Below, piece after piece: positions 18,639 to 26,872 of a stretch of 64,000 bases of DNA. Position 1 is the first letter of the stretch; every line of letters begins with the position of its first letter. The translations under genes were made by a program, and so were the position numbers. Source of the stretch: Heliomarina baculiformis (GTDB taxonomy: Bacteria; Pseudomonadota; Alphaproteobacteria; Rhodobacterales; Rhodobacteraceae); contig NZ_JAIMIC010000003.1 in assembly GCF_019966545.1 (NCBI RefSeq), positions 1-64,000 on the forward strand, in the 5' to 3' direction. The notes beneath the pieces are model-generated. The model worked only from the letters and a program-made list of their open reading frames with translations. It had not been told where the DNA came from and ran no database searches.

Positions 18639-19874
18639 TCATCTCTTCGAGGTGGAGCTGTCCCGGCTGCGGCCCATCAGGCGACCGATGAGGAAGGATG
18701 TGCGCGGGGCGTAAAGGTACGGCGTCCGCGTGGTGGCGGAGGGGCGCGCGCGCATCCGGGCGATGCCGAAAATGACCAGAATGACGTGGCCCATGGCGAT
18801 CATGGTGAACAGGGCGTTGGGGCCGTAGGCGGTGATCAGGCTTGACGCGGCAAAGGGCGCGGCAATGGCGCCGAGTGCGTAGAAGAACATCAGCGCCGCC
18901 GAAAGCTCGACCCGTTCGGAACTGTCGGCAAAGTCATGGGCGTGGGACGAGGCGATGGAATAGATCGGAAAGGTGGTCAGCCCAAAGACAAAGGCCGCGC
19001 CCATCACACCGACGGTGCCGAACCCCTGCGCACCCATCGTCAGCGCGGAACTGGCGATTGCCGCGACCGAGAGCCAGATCAGCACCCAGCGCCGGTCGTA
19101 TTTGTCCGCGATGATGCCGACCGGGAATTGCGCCAGCGCACCGCCGAGAACGAAGGAGGCGAGGAACCAGCCGATCTGCCCCGGGTTCAGCCCGACTTCC
19201 TGTCCGTAGATCGGGCCGACCATCCGGAAAGAGGCGCTGGAGAGCGCGGCGACGATCACCCCGGCCGCCGCCAGAGGGGAGCGTTCTACCGCGAGCCAAG
19301 GCCGCAGCCGAGGGGCCTCGGGCGTTTCGGGCTGACGGGTTGTGGTCAGGGTCAGCGGCAGGATCGCGGCACAGCAGAGGATCGCGAGGATGTTGTAAGA
19401 GACATAGCTGGCCGGGGCGAGCACCCCGATCATCAGCTGTGCCACGAGAGAACCGCTCATATCGACGACGCGGTAGGCGCCCGTGGTGCGGCCGCGGGTT
19501 TCGTTGGTGACCTTGTCCTGCATCCATGCCTCGATCACCGTATAACAGCCCGCAACGCAGAGTCCGGACATAACGCGCATCAGCGTCCAGGCATAGGGAT
19601 CGACGACCAGCATATGCGCCAGCAACCCGATGGCGCCGGTGGCGGTAAAGGCGGCAAAGGCGCGCGAATGCCCGACGCTGCCCATGAGACGCGGCGCCCA
19701 CCAGCAGCCGATGAAGAACCCAAAGAAATGCGCCGAGCCGAGCAGACCGATCTGCGTCGTGGTAAAGCCAAGCTGGAGCCCCGAGAGCGCATCGAGAGGG
19801 CCGACGCCGCCCGAGGACAGTTGCAAAAGCAAAACGGAAAGGAAGAGGGCGGCAAAGGAAATGATCAGGCGCAT
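18639..19874 (-). CDS. MFS transporter
   Basis: 411 residues with about 12 hydrophobic helices. The family A-motif region between helices 2 and 3 is visible (GFFIGCWWAPRLMGSVGHSRAF), with its counterpart in the second half (GIIADKYDRRWVLIW). The overall pattern resembles YcaD/YfkF-like MFS proteins common in Rhodobacteraceae. The substrate is unknown. ATG 19874 gives a normal first helix. It lies downstream of, and on the same strand as, the imuA-like gene with a 135-bp gap, in which I see no clear terminator. Confidence 0.85.
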   Translation of the reverse strand: MRLIISFAALFLSVLLLQLSSGGVGPLDALSGLQLGFTTTQIGLLGSAHFFGFFIGCWWAPRLMGSVGHSRAFAAFTATGAIGLLAHMLVVDPYAWTLMRVMSGLCVAGCYTVIEAWMQDKVTNETRGRTTGAYRVVDMSGSLVAQLMIGVLAPASYVSYNILAILCCAAILPLTLTTTRQPETPEAPRLRPWLAVERSPLAAAGVIVAALSSASFRMVGPIYGQEVGLNPGQIGWFLASFVLGGALAQFPVGIIADKYDRRWVLIWLSVAAIASSALTMGAQGFGTVGVMGAAFVFGLTTFPIYSIASSHAHDFADSSERVELSAALMFFYALGAIAAPFAASSLITAYGPNALFTMIAMGHVILVIFGIARMRARPSATTRTPYLYAPRTSFLIGRLMGRSRDSSTSKR

Positions 19875-20009
19875 GACGTGCTACAAAGAGCCTCTGGGAA
19901 CCGGGCAGGCTTGCCCCTTTTCGACGGGGACATGTCGTTCTTGGCCCTTGTGACCACTTCCGGCAGAGAGGTCGACCGGAAACCGCCCCGGCCGGCAGAT
20001 GCGTTCTGG

Positions 20010-20660
20010 CTAGATGTATTTGAGCGGCACGTCCGGCGGGGTATAGGTCAGGACGGGCGCGCCGGGGGTCACCTCCATCTCAGTGCGGGGGGCGCGCATG
20101 ATCGCGGTCCATGATTTCACCGGCTCGGTCCGGGCGCGGCGCCGTTCGAGATGCCAGCGCGGGATTTTCCCGAGATAGGCCGCCGACATGGCCCAGCGGG
20201 TTTCCACCCCCGGGGCACCGCCATTGCCGGGCGTGACCAGTAGGCCAAGCGGCGGGTTGCCGGTTCTTTCCGCCCCCTGTTCGGCGGCAAGATGCATCCG
20301 GCGCACCGCTGTCAGGTTGGGCGGGGCAGGCAGGTCGGCCACCACCAGTGGCACCACGCCCGAGCGCAGCGCCTCTTCGATGCACCAGAGCAGATCCTCG
20401 GCCCGGCGCGGATCGACAAAGATGAACCGGCCCGGATCGACAAAGGGCCACATGCCGTCGGGGTTGAGCTTTTCCTTTTGCCAGGCGGGCGAGATCCACA
20501 TCACCGTCCCCTCCATCCGGCCGGCCAGCCAGACGGCAAAGGTGTGGCGGGATTCGCCGCAGCATTCGTGAACACGGGTCTTGGCCAGCCCGATGTCGCG
20601 ATGCAGCATCTGGAGCGGGCGGCGGGGGGCCGAGAGGGAATCGAAGAGGTGAGTCGTCAT
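20010..20660 (-). CDS. Orphan ImuA-like SOS mutagenesis protein
   Basis: 216 residues with the layout of ImuA (SulA/RecA-related accessory factor of the ImuA-ImuB-DnaE2 translesion cassette): HECCGESRHTFAVWLAGRM, VMWISPAWQKEKLNPDGM, DLLWCIEEALRSGVVPLVVADLPAPPNLTAVRRMHLAAEQG and a GLLV core with a basic tail. No intact Walker A is present. The usual partners imuB and dnaE2 are not adjacent; an MFS gene follows instead. A canonical alphaproteobacterial LexA box lies 16-30 bp upstream, which supports a DNA-damage role. An alternative reading is a paralogue separated from the cassette. Confidence 0.7.
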   Translation of the reverse strand: MTTHLFDSLSAPRRPLQMLHRDIGLAKTRVHECCGESRHTFAVWLAGRMEGTVMWISPAWQKEKLNPDGMWPFVDPGRFIFVDPRRAEDLLWCIEEALRSGVVPLVVADLPAPPNLTAVRRMHLAAEQGAERTGNPPLGLLVTPGNGGAPGVETRWAMSAAYLGKIPRWHLERRRARTEPVKSWTAIMRAPRTEMEVTPGAPVLTYTPPDVPLKYI

Positions 20661-20675
20661 GGGGAGATTTTACAT

Positions 20676-20690
20676 GTTCCTGTTTCGTTC
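20676..20690. promoter_or_regulatory. LexA (SOS) box GTTC-N7-GTTC
   Basis: GTTC at 20676-20679 and GTTC at 20687-20690 with exactly 7 bases between them. This is the direct-repeat SOS box established for Rhodobacter and other alphaproteobacteria. It sits just upstream of the imuA-like ATG (20660) and would place that gene under LexA. The divergent aldo/keto reductase starts 80 bp away and might share it. Confidence 0.75.
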
Positions 20691-20769
20691 TCAAGGCTGA
20701 CCTGCGCTTTGCGGTTGCCATCGGCATCCGGGCGGTTAGGGTCGGGCGCGACAAAAAAGGATCCTCCCG

Positions 20770-21813
20770 ATGAAGATGAACCCGCTTGGCCGCACCGGCC
20801 TGACCGTTTCCGAACTGTGCCTTGGCACCATGACCTTCGGCACCCAGACCAGCGAGGCCGAAGGCCATGCCCAGATCGACCGGGCGCTGGCCGCGGGTAT
20901 CAATTTCATCGACACGGCCGAGATGTACCCGGTGAACCCGATCCGCGCCGAGACCATCGGGCGCACCGAAGAGATCATCGGTAACTGGAACGCGGCCAAC
21001 AAGGCGCGGCGCGGTGAATTCGTGCTGGCCACCAAACATTCCGGAGAAGGGTCGAAGGCGCGGGACGGGGCGCCGATTTCCTCGAAGACGATCCCGGAAG
21101 CGGTGGAAGGGTCGCTGAAGCGGCTGCAGACCGAAGTGATCGATCTTTACCAGTTTCACTGGCCGAACCGGGGCAGCTACATGTTCCGCCAGAACTGGAC
21201 CTATGACCCCTCGGGCCAGAACAAGGATGAGACCATCGCGAACATGGAGGACTGCCTTGAGGCGCTGCAAAAGCAGGTGGACAAGGGCAACATCCGATTC
21301 TTCGGCCTGAGTAACGAAAGTGCCTGGGGCACGGCGCAGTTCCTGCGGATTTCGGAAGAGCGCGGCTGGCCCCGCGTGGCGACCATGCAGAACGAATATT
21401 CGCTGCTCTGCCGTTTGTACGACACGGATCTGGCCGAGCTGAGCGTGAACGAGGATGTGGGGCTGATCGCCTTTTCGCCGCTGGCGGCGGGTCTTCTGAC
21501 CGGCAAATACCTTGACGGGGCAGTACCGGAGGGATCGCGCAAGTCGATCGTGTCGGATCTGGGCGGGCGCATGACGCCGAGGGTGCACGGCGCGGTTGCG
21601 GCCTATGTGGATATCGCCGAGCGACACGGGCTTGACCCGGTGCACATGGCGCTGGCCTGGTGCCGGACGCGGCCCTTTATGGCTTCGGCGATCTTTGGCG
21701 CGACAACGATGGATCAGCTTGATGTCGCGCTCGGCTCGGTTGACGTGGTTCTGTCGGATGAGGTCATGGCCGAGATCGACAAGGCGCACCGGGCGCACCC
21801 CATGCCTTACTGA
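20770..21813 (+). CDS. tas: NADP(H)-dependent aldo/keto reductase, Tas family
   Basis: Cytosolic NADPH-dependent carbonyl reductase, 347 residues, the same length as E. coli Tas and closely similar along its whole length (LGTMTFGTQTSEAEGHAQID, FIDTAEMYPVNPIRAET, YQFHWPNRG, FFGLSNESAWG, ATMQNEYSLLCR, FGATTMDQLDVAL). Catalytic residues are in place: Asp and Tyr in DTAEMY, Lys in ATKHSG, His in QFHWP. The physiological substrate is unknown. Transcribed away from the SOS-boxed imuA-like gene; convergent with the cdhR-like gene, 40 bp apart. Confidence 0.9.
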   Translation: MKMNPLGRTGLTVSELCLGTMTFGTQTSEAEGHAQIDRALAAGINFIDTAEMYPVNPIRAETIGRTEEIIGNWNAANKARRGEFVLATKHSGEGSKARDGAPISSKTIPEAVEGSLKRLQTEVIDLYQFHWPNRGSYMFRQNWTYDPSGQNKDETIANMEDCLEALQKQVDKGNIRFFGLSNESAWGTAQFLRISEERGWPRVATMQNEYSLLCRLYDTDLAELSVNEDVGLIAFSPLAAGLLTGKYLDGAVPEGSRKSIVSDLGGRMTPRVHGAVAAYVDIAERHGLDPVHMALAWCRTRPFMASAIFGATTMDQLDVALGSVDVVLSDEVMAEIDKAHRAHPMPY

Positions 21814-21814
21814 G

Positions 21815-21853
21815 GCGTCCGGCGCGGCGGCGGGAGCCTCCGGCGGGGATATT
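21815..21853. other. GC-rich intergenic element between convergent genes
   Basis: A stretch containing GGGAGCCTCCGGCGGGGATA then TTTTAAGAACCCAAAGAAG separates the convergent tas and cdhR-like genes. From memory, very similar GGGAGCCTCCGGCGGGGATAT elements recur after genes in Rhodobacteraceae genomes and may act in termination or mRNA 3'-end formation. Only one copy is visible here. Confidence 0.4.
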
Positions 21854-22846
21854 TTAAGAACCCAAAGAAGCAGGGGATTTCGCTTTCTGTCGCAGGCGGC
21901 GGGCGGCGCTGCCGTGGGCCTTGTGGAAGGCGCGGGAGAAGCTGGCGGGCGAGGCGAAGCCGGTGGCCAGGGCGATGGCAGTCAGAGGCATATCGGTGTC
22001 GGTGACAAGGCGGAGGGCCTCGGTCAGGCGCAGGTGCAGGTAATGCGCCTGCGGGGTTGTGCTGAGCCGGGTGCGGAACTGGGCCTGGAGGGCGCGGGGG
22101 CTGGTACCCGTGTGTCTGGCGATGGCGGCAATGGTGAGGGGCGTGTCGAGGTTGTCCTCCATCAGGGCACTGGCGCGGGCGGTGAGGGCCGAGTGGCGCG
22201 GTCTTGGGCCGGTGCGGCGCTGGGCGCGGGCCGGGTCGGCGGTGCTGTCGTAGATAAAGACCCCGGCGACGCGGGAGGCGAGAGTCTCGCCGCAGCGGGC
22301 ACCGATCAGGTGCAGCATCATGTCGATTGCCGGGGTGGCGCCGCCGCTGGTCATCCGGGCGCGATCGATATGGAACCGGTCGCGCAGGACGGTGATGGCG
22401 GGAAAGCGGATGGCGAAATCTTCCAAGTCTTCCCAGTGGGTTGTGGCGCGGTAGCCGTCGAGAAGTCCGGCGCGGGCCATGAGCCAGGGGCCGCCGTCGA
22501 TACCGGCGAGGGTGGCGCCGCTGGCGGCGATGCGGCGAAGACTGGCGATCAGGGCCGGGGTCGCATGGGTTTCGAGATTGAAGCCGGCGATCACCAGCAG
22601 CAGGTCGCAGGATTCGAGCCGCGAGATCGGGTTCGCCGGGACCTGCAACCCGCTGGTGAGTGTGGCGGGGCTGTCGGTTGCGGTGACATAATGCCAGTCG
22701 AAGCTCTTGCCGGGGCCGAGCCGGTTGGCGGCGCGCATCGGGTCGATGGCGGCGGCGAAGGATAGCGTGTTGCAATCGCTGAGCACGAGGGCGGCGACGC
22801 GAAGGGGAGTCCGGCTTGGCTGAAAGATGTTTTTGGCGGATTTCAT
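21854..22846 (-). CDS. cdhR: GATase1-AraC transcriptional regulator, CdhR-like (carnitine)
   Basis: 330 residues. The N-terminal DJ-1/PfpI-like domain (about 10-200, no obvious catalytic role) is the GlxA-family sensor half. The C-terminal AraC domain has two helix-turn-helix units (LDTPLTIAAIARHTGTSPRALQAQFR and LRLVTDTDMPLTAIALATGF with SPASFSRAFHKAHG). ATG 22846 is chosen over the TTG one codon earlier. It is divergent from the dehydrocarnitine cleavage gene by 81 bp, the same arrangement as cdhR in Pseudomonas, so it is inferred to activate the carnitine genes in response to carnitine or an intermediate. Confidence 0.8.
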   Translation of the reverse strand: MKSAKNIFQPSRTPLRVAALVLSDCNTLSFAAAIDPMRAANRLGPGKSFDWHYVTATDSPATLTSGLQVPANPISRLESCDLLLVIAGFNLETHATPALIASLRRIAASGATLAGIDGGPWLMARAGLLDGYRATTHWEDLEDFAIRFPAITVLRDRFHIDRARMTSGGATPAIDMMLHLIGARCGETLASRVAGVFIYDSTADPARAQRRTGPRPRHSALTARASALMEDNLDTPLTIAAIARHTGTSPRALQAQFRTRLSTTPQAHYLHLRLTEALRLVTDTDMPLTAIALATGFASPASFSRAFHKAHGSAARRLRQKAKSPASLGS

Positions 22847-22860
22847 CAAATTCGATTCGT

Positions 22861-22897
22861 ATCATGCAAAGTATGGTGCGCCAAGTCGCGGCATGAT
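22861..22897. promoter_or_regulatory. Inverted repeat in the cdhR/carnitine divergent promoter
   Basis: ATCATGC (22861-22867) and GCATGAT (22891-22897) are perfect 7-bp arms about three helical turns apart centre to centre. They lie in the 81-bp gap between the regulator gene and the catabolic operon. It is a candidate CdhR operator; the assignment rests on position alone. Confidence 0.35.
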
Positions 22898-22927
22898 CCG
22901 CGCCAAAGAGACAAGAAGGAAAAAGCG

Positions 22928-23839
22928 ATGCCGCTGGAAATGAACAAAGAGGTTTTCATCACCTGTGCCGTGACCGGATCCGGGGGAACCCAGGACCGCA
23001 GCCCGCATGTGCCACGCTCGCCTGAAGAGATCGCTAACAGCGCGATCGCGGCGGCCAAGGCGGGGGCGGCGGTGGTGCATTGCCATGTGCGCGACCCGGA
23101 AACCGGCACGCCGAGCAGGAAAGTCGAATATTATCGTGAGGTTACCGACCTGATCCGTGCCGCTGACGTGGACGTGGTGCTGAACCTGACCGCGGGGATG
23201 GGCGGCGATATCGTCTTTGGCTCGCCCGAGGCGCCGCTGCCGCTGAACGAGGCCGGGACCGACATGATCGGGGCCAAGGAACGCATGGCGCATGTGGTCG
23301 AATGCCTGCCGGAGATCTGCACGCTCGATTGCGGGACAATGAATTTCGCCGAAGCCGATTATGTCATGGTGAACACACCGGGCATGTTGCAGGCGATGGG
23401 CTCGATGATGACCGAGCTGGGGGTGAAGCCCGAGATCGAAGCCTTTGATACCGGTCATTTGTGGTATGCAAAACAACTGGTTAAGGATGGTATCCTTGAC
23501 AGCCCGGCGCTGGTGCAGCTGTGCATGGGCGTGCCGTGGGGCGCGCCGGATGACCTCAACACTTTCATGGCGATGGTCAATAACGTGCCGAGCGACTGGA
23601 CCTTTTCCGGCTTTGGCCTTGGTCGCAACCAGATGGCCTATGTGGCGGCTTCGGTTCTGGCGGGCGGACATGTGCGGGTCGGTCTGGAAGACAACCTATG
23701 GCTGGAAAAAGGCGTGCTGGCCGAGAACTGGCAGCTGGTTGAGCGGGCCAAGACGATCATTGAGAGCATGGGCGCAAAGGTCATCGGACCGGAAGCCGTG
23801 CGCGAGAAACTTGGCCTGACCAAGCGGATGCCCAAGTGA
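22928..23839 (+). CDS. BKACE family enzyme, probable dehydrocarnitine cleavage enzyme
   Basis: 303 residues of the beta-keto acid cleavage (KCE/BKACE) TIM-barrel family. Zinc-site motif HCHVRDPETG (about 57-66) and LNLTAGMGGDIVFGSPE are typical. The family condenses a beta-keto acid with acetyl-CoA, giving acetoacetate and a CoA ester. Here the likely substrate is 3-dehydrocarnitine, yielding acetoacetate and betainyl-CoA (the CdhC reaction of Pseudomonas), because the gene is flanked by a CdhR-like regulator and a carnitine dehydrogenase fused to a thioesterase. AAGAAGGA precedes ATG 22928. The stop overlaps a possible GTG start of the lipoprotein gene. Confidence 0.85.
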   Translation: MPLEMNKEVFITCAVTGSGGTQDRSPHVPRSPEEIANSAIAAAKAGAAVVHCHVRDPETGTPSRKVEYYREVTDLIRAADVDVVLNLTAGMGGDIVFGSPEAPLPLNEAGTDMIGAKERMAHVVECLPEICTLDCGTMNFAEADYVMVNTPGMLQAMGSMMTELGVKPEIEAFDTGHLWYAKQLVKDGILDSPALVQLCMGVPWGAPDDLNTFMAMVNNVPSDWTFSGFGLGRNQMAYVAASVLAGGHVRVGLEDNLWLEKGVLAENWQLVERAKTIIESMGAKVIGPEAVREKLGLTKRMPK

Positions 23840-23874
23840 TCGCTGGCGGGCGGTGGAAAGGGGCGGTGACAGGC

Positions 23875-24420
23875 ATGCACAAACGGTGCACAAGCCGTAC
23901 ACCCCCTGTACACCGCCGCAGCGCAGCATTGGCGGGGCTTTTGCTCCTGCTCGCCGGGTGTGGCGGGCTTGGCGAGGCACCGGGCTATCGCAACCCGGAG
24001 GCGCCGATTGCGGCGACGACACGGTTCGAACCGGCGCGGTTTGCCGGGACCTATTATGTCGTCGCGGCTTTCGCGGCCGAGGGGCAGGCGCCCCATGCGC
24101 TGCCGGTCAGCTACGCCTGGGACGGCGCGGCCGAGACCTTTGCCGAGGGTGGGCCGGGCGCGCCCGAGGCGCGTTTTGCACCGCTGGAGGTTATCAAACC
24201 GGGACGTCTGCGTCCGGTGGGGCGCAGCAATGTCGAAGACGAGATCTGGGTGCTCTGGACGGATGCGGATTACCGCACCGTGGTGATCAGCGACCGGGCA
24301 GGTTCCTTTGGGCAGATCCTTGATCGCAGCCCGGGCGGGTCGCCCGACCGGATCGCGGCGGCGCGGGATATCCTCGACTGGTACGGGTTCGACCTGAGCA
24401 AGCTGGAAATGGCGAAATAG
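23875..24420 (+). CDS. Lipocalin-family lipoprotein
   Basis: 181 residues from ATG 23875, or 194 if translation begins at GTG 23836, which overlaps the previous stop. The lipobox LLLLLAGC predicts a lipid-modified cysteine. After it comes the lipocalin structurally conserved region FEPARFAGTYYVVAAF and, near the end, YGFDLSKLEMAK, as in Blc-type lipocalins. Outer-membrane or periplasmic binding of a small hydrophobic ligand is the family role. Its place inside the carnitine operon hints at acylcarnitine or lipid-derived substrates, but that is inference. Confidence 0.75.
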   Translation: MHKRCTSRTPPVHRRSAALAGLLLLLAGCGGLGEAPGYRNPEAPIAATTRFEPARFAGTYYVVAAFAAEGQAPHALPVSYAWDGAAETFAEGGPGAPEARFAPLEVIKPGRLRPVGRSNVEDEIWVLWTDADYRTVVISDRAGSFGQILDRSPGGSPDRIAAARDILDWYGFDLSKLEMAK

Positions 24421-24494
24421 GCCGCGTTTCGGCGGCTGGATGAAAGGGCCGGGCAGAGGTCGCGCACCCGCCCGAGAAAGAAGAGAGACAGGAC

Positions 24495-25970
24495 ATGACA
24501 AAGACAGCAGCGATTGTTGGCGGTGGGGTGATCGGCGGCGGATGGGCCGCGCGGTTCCTGCTGAACGGGTGGAACGTGCAGGTGTTCGATCCCGACCCGG
24601 AAGCCGAGCGCAAGATCGGTGAAGTGCTGGCCAATGCGCGGCGCTCGCTGCCGGGGCTTTCGGATGCTCCGCTGCCCGAGGAAGGCAAGCTGAGCTTTCA
24701 CGATGACATGGGCGCAGCGCTGAAGGGCGCGGTCTGGATTCAGGAAAGCGTGCCGGAAGTGCTGGAGCTCAAGCACAAAATCTTTGCGCAGATCCAGTCG
24801 CATTGCGACAAGGGCGCGGTGATCGGCTCTTCGACCTCGGGCTTCAAGCCGAGTGAATTGCAGCAGGGGGCGGACGCGCCGGGGCAGATCATCGTGACCC
24901 ACCCGTTCAACCCGGTCTACCTGTTGCCGCTGATCGAGGTGGTGACAACCGAGGCGAATGAAGCCGCTTTCATCGAGGCGGCCAAGGCAGAGCTGACCGG
25001 GCTTGGGCTTTACCCGCTGCATCTGAAGAAAGAGATCGACGCGCATATTGCGGACCGTTTCCTTGAAGCGGTGTGGCGCGAGGCGCTGTGGCTCTTGAAA
25101 GACGGGATCGCCACGACCGAAGAGATCGACAACGCGATCCGCTATGGCTTTGGTATCCGCTGGGCGCAGATGGGGCTGTTCGAGACCTATCGCGTGGCCG
25201 GCGGCGAAGCCGGGATGAAGCATTTCATGGCGCAGTTCGGGCCTTGCCTGAAATTCCCCTGGACCAAGCTGATGGATGTGCCGGAGTTCAATGATGAGCT
25301 TGTCGATCTGATCGCCGGGCAGTCGGACGAACAATCCGGGGCCTATTCGATCCGCGAACTCGAACGCATCCGGGACAATAACCTTGTGGCCATGATGCGG
25401 GCGCTCAAGGCGCAGGACTGGGGCGCGGGCGCCTTGTTAAAGTCGCATGACACGTTACTGAAGGGTGGCACGCCGCTCGGCACCCCGCTTGAGGCGATGG
25501 GTGATCTGAGCCAGCCGATTGTGACGCTTGCGCGGGCGGTGCCGCTCGACTGGACCGATTACAACGGCCACATGACGGAATCGCGCTATCTCGATGCCTT
25601 TGCCCAGTCGACCGACCGGTTCATGGACCTGATTGGCGCGAATAACGAGTATATCGAAGGCGGCATGAGCTATTTCACCGCCGAGACCCATATTCGCCAT
25701 CTCGACGAGGTGCGGGCAGGTGAGCGGATCGAGGTGCGCACGCAGATGCTGCTCGGGCAGGGCAAGAAGCTGCACCTATTCCATTCCATGTATGCAAGCG
25801 ACAAGCTGCTGGCCACGGGCGAGAGCTTCCTGCTGCATGTGAGCCTTGAGACGCGTCGTCCCTGCGAGCCGTCCGAGGCGGTGTCGGCGGCGATGGCCAA
25901 GATCGCCGAGGCGCAGGCCGGGCTGCCCTATCCCGAGGGGGCAGGCAGCGCGATCCGGGCGCCAAAGTGA
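24495..25970 (+). CDS. lcdH: L-carnitine dehydrogenase fused to betainyl-CoA thioesterase
   Basis: 491 residues in two parts. Residues about 1-315 are a 3-hydroxyacyl-CoA-dehydrogenase-type NAD enzyme (Rossmann loop GGGVIGGGWAARFLLNGW, then SSTSGFKPSEL and VTHPFNPVYLLPLIEVV) that oxidises L-carnitine to 3-dehydrocarnitine. Residues about 340-480 are a hotdog thioesterase (PLDWTDYNGHMTESRYLDAF) that would hydrolyse betainyl-CoA to glycine betaine. In Pseudomonas these are separate CdhA and CdhB. With the cleavage enzyme upstream, the three activities convert carnitine to glycine betaine plus acetoacetate. Its stop overlaps the SDR start by 4 bp. Confidence 0.88.
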   Translation: MTKTAAIVGGGVIGGGWAARFLLNGWNVQVFDPDPEAERKIGEVLANARRSLPGLSDAPLPEEGKLSFHDDMGAALKGAVWIQESVPEVLELKHKIFAQIQSHCDKGAVIGSSTSGFKPSELQQGADAPGQIIVTHPFNPVYLLPLIEVVTTEANEAAFIEAAKAELTGLGLYPLHLKKEIDAHIADRFLEAVWREALWLLKDGIATTEEIDNAIRYGFGIRWAQMGLFETYRVAGGEAGMKHFMAQFGPCLKFPWTKLMDVPEFNDELVDLIAGQSDEQSGAYSIRELERIRDNNLVAMMRALKAQDWGAGALLKSHDTLLKGGTPLGTPLEAMGDLSQPIVTLARAVPLDWTDYNGHMTESRYLDAFAQSTDRFMDLIGANNEYIEGGMSYFTAETHIRHLDEVRAGERIEVRTQMLLGQGKKLHLFHSMYASDKLLATGESFLLHVSLETRRPCEPSEAVSAAMAKIAEAQAGLPYPEGAGSAIRAPK

Positions 25971-26728
25971 AACGCCGGGTTCTGATCACGGCGGGCGCGG
26001 GCGGGATCGGCCGCGCCATGGGCGAGGCCTTTGACGCGGCCGGGTTCGATGTCTGGGTTTCGGATGTGGACGAGGCCGCGCTGGCCGCCTGTCCCGATAG
26101 CTGGGCGACCAGTTTGACGGATGTGTCCGATGAGGCTGCGGTCGACGCGCTGTTTGCCGAGGTGGCGGGCAAGTGGAGCGGGCTGGATGTGCTGTGCATC
26201 AATGCCGGCATCGCCGGGCCGACGGCCTCGGTCGAGAATGTCGCGCTGGCGGACTGGCGCGCCTGTCTGGGGGTGACTTTGGATGGCGCGTTTCTTACCG
26301 CGAAACACGCCATTCCCCTGTTGAAACAGGGGCGGGCCGGATCGATTGTCGTGACCTCTTCGACTGCCGGTCAATATGGCTATCCCAATCGCTCGCCCTA
26401 TGCGGCGGCGAAATGGGGGGTGATCGGGCTGATGAAAACCCTAGCAATGGAGCTGGGCGGCGACGGTATCCGCGCCAATGCAATCTGCCCGGGCGCAGTG
26501 GAAGGGCCGCGTATGGAGGGCGTCTTACAGCGCGAGGCGGCGGCCAAGGGGATGACGCGCGATCAGGTCTATGACGGCTATGCCAGCGGCACCGCGATGG
26601 GACACTTCGTCGAGGCGAGGGACATTGCTGATATGGCGGTGTTTCTGGGCAGTGACGCGTCGCGTCTGGTGTCGGGTCAGGTGATCGCGGTGGACGGGTT
26701 TACGGTGAATCCGGACCCAAAGGTGTAA
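25967..26728 (+). CDS. SDR family oxidoreductase
   Basis: 253-residue short-chain dehydrogenase: cofactor loop ITAGAGGIGRAMG, CINAGIAGP (NAG motif), catalytic Ser in VVTSSTAG and YAAAK (Tyr-x3-Lys), followed by GGDGIRANAICPGAVEGPRM. The GTG start overlaps the preceding stop (GTGA). It is the last gene of the carnitine operon. A 3-hydroxybutyrate dehydrogenase-like step on the acetoacetate produced is possible, but the substrate is not determined by sequence. Confidence 0.85.
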   Translation: MKRRVLITAGAGGIGRAMGEAFDAAGFDVWVSDVDEAALAACPDSWATSLTDVSDEAAVDALFAEVAGKWSGLDVLCINAGIAGPTASVENVALADWRACLGVTLDGAFLTAKHAIPLLKQGRAGSIVVTSSTAGQYGYPNRSPYAAAKWGVIGLMKTLAMELGGDGIRANAICPGAVEGPRMEGVLQREAAAKGMTRDQVYDGYASGTAMGHFVEARDIADMAVFLGSDASRLVSGQVIAVDGFTVNPDPKV

Positions 26729-26732
26729 TCAA

Positions 26733-26859
26733 GCGGCGCGCCTGTCGGCGCATTCTTTTTGTCGATTTGGCATGCCCTAGCGGGCGTTGCGCTTGCCGAG
26801 AGGGTGTTGTTCAGCGGGGCGCCTGCGGCGCATTCTTCCGGTTTGATTTGCCGCCCCAT
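26733..26859 (+). terminator. Duplicated hairpin unit after the carnitine operon
   Basis: GCGCC-TGTC-GGCGC (26738-26751) followed by ATTCTTTTT is a plausible intrinsic terminator 10 bp after the SDR stop. A second, imperfect copy of the surrounding ~45 bp lies about 81 bp further on (GCGCC-TGC-GGCGC at 26819-26831, then ATTCTTCC), with a degraded T run. The two copies look like a local duplication. Confidence 0.55.
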
Positions 26860-26872
26860 GCGGATGTTGTCT

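Noticed and set aside
20080..21798. 572-codon minus-strand open frame across the imuA-like and tas genes
   Set aside because: It spans two real genes and their promoter, and its product has no recognisable domain. It is also not the missing imuB.
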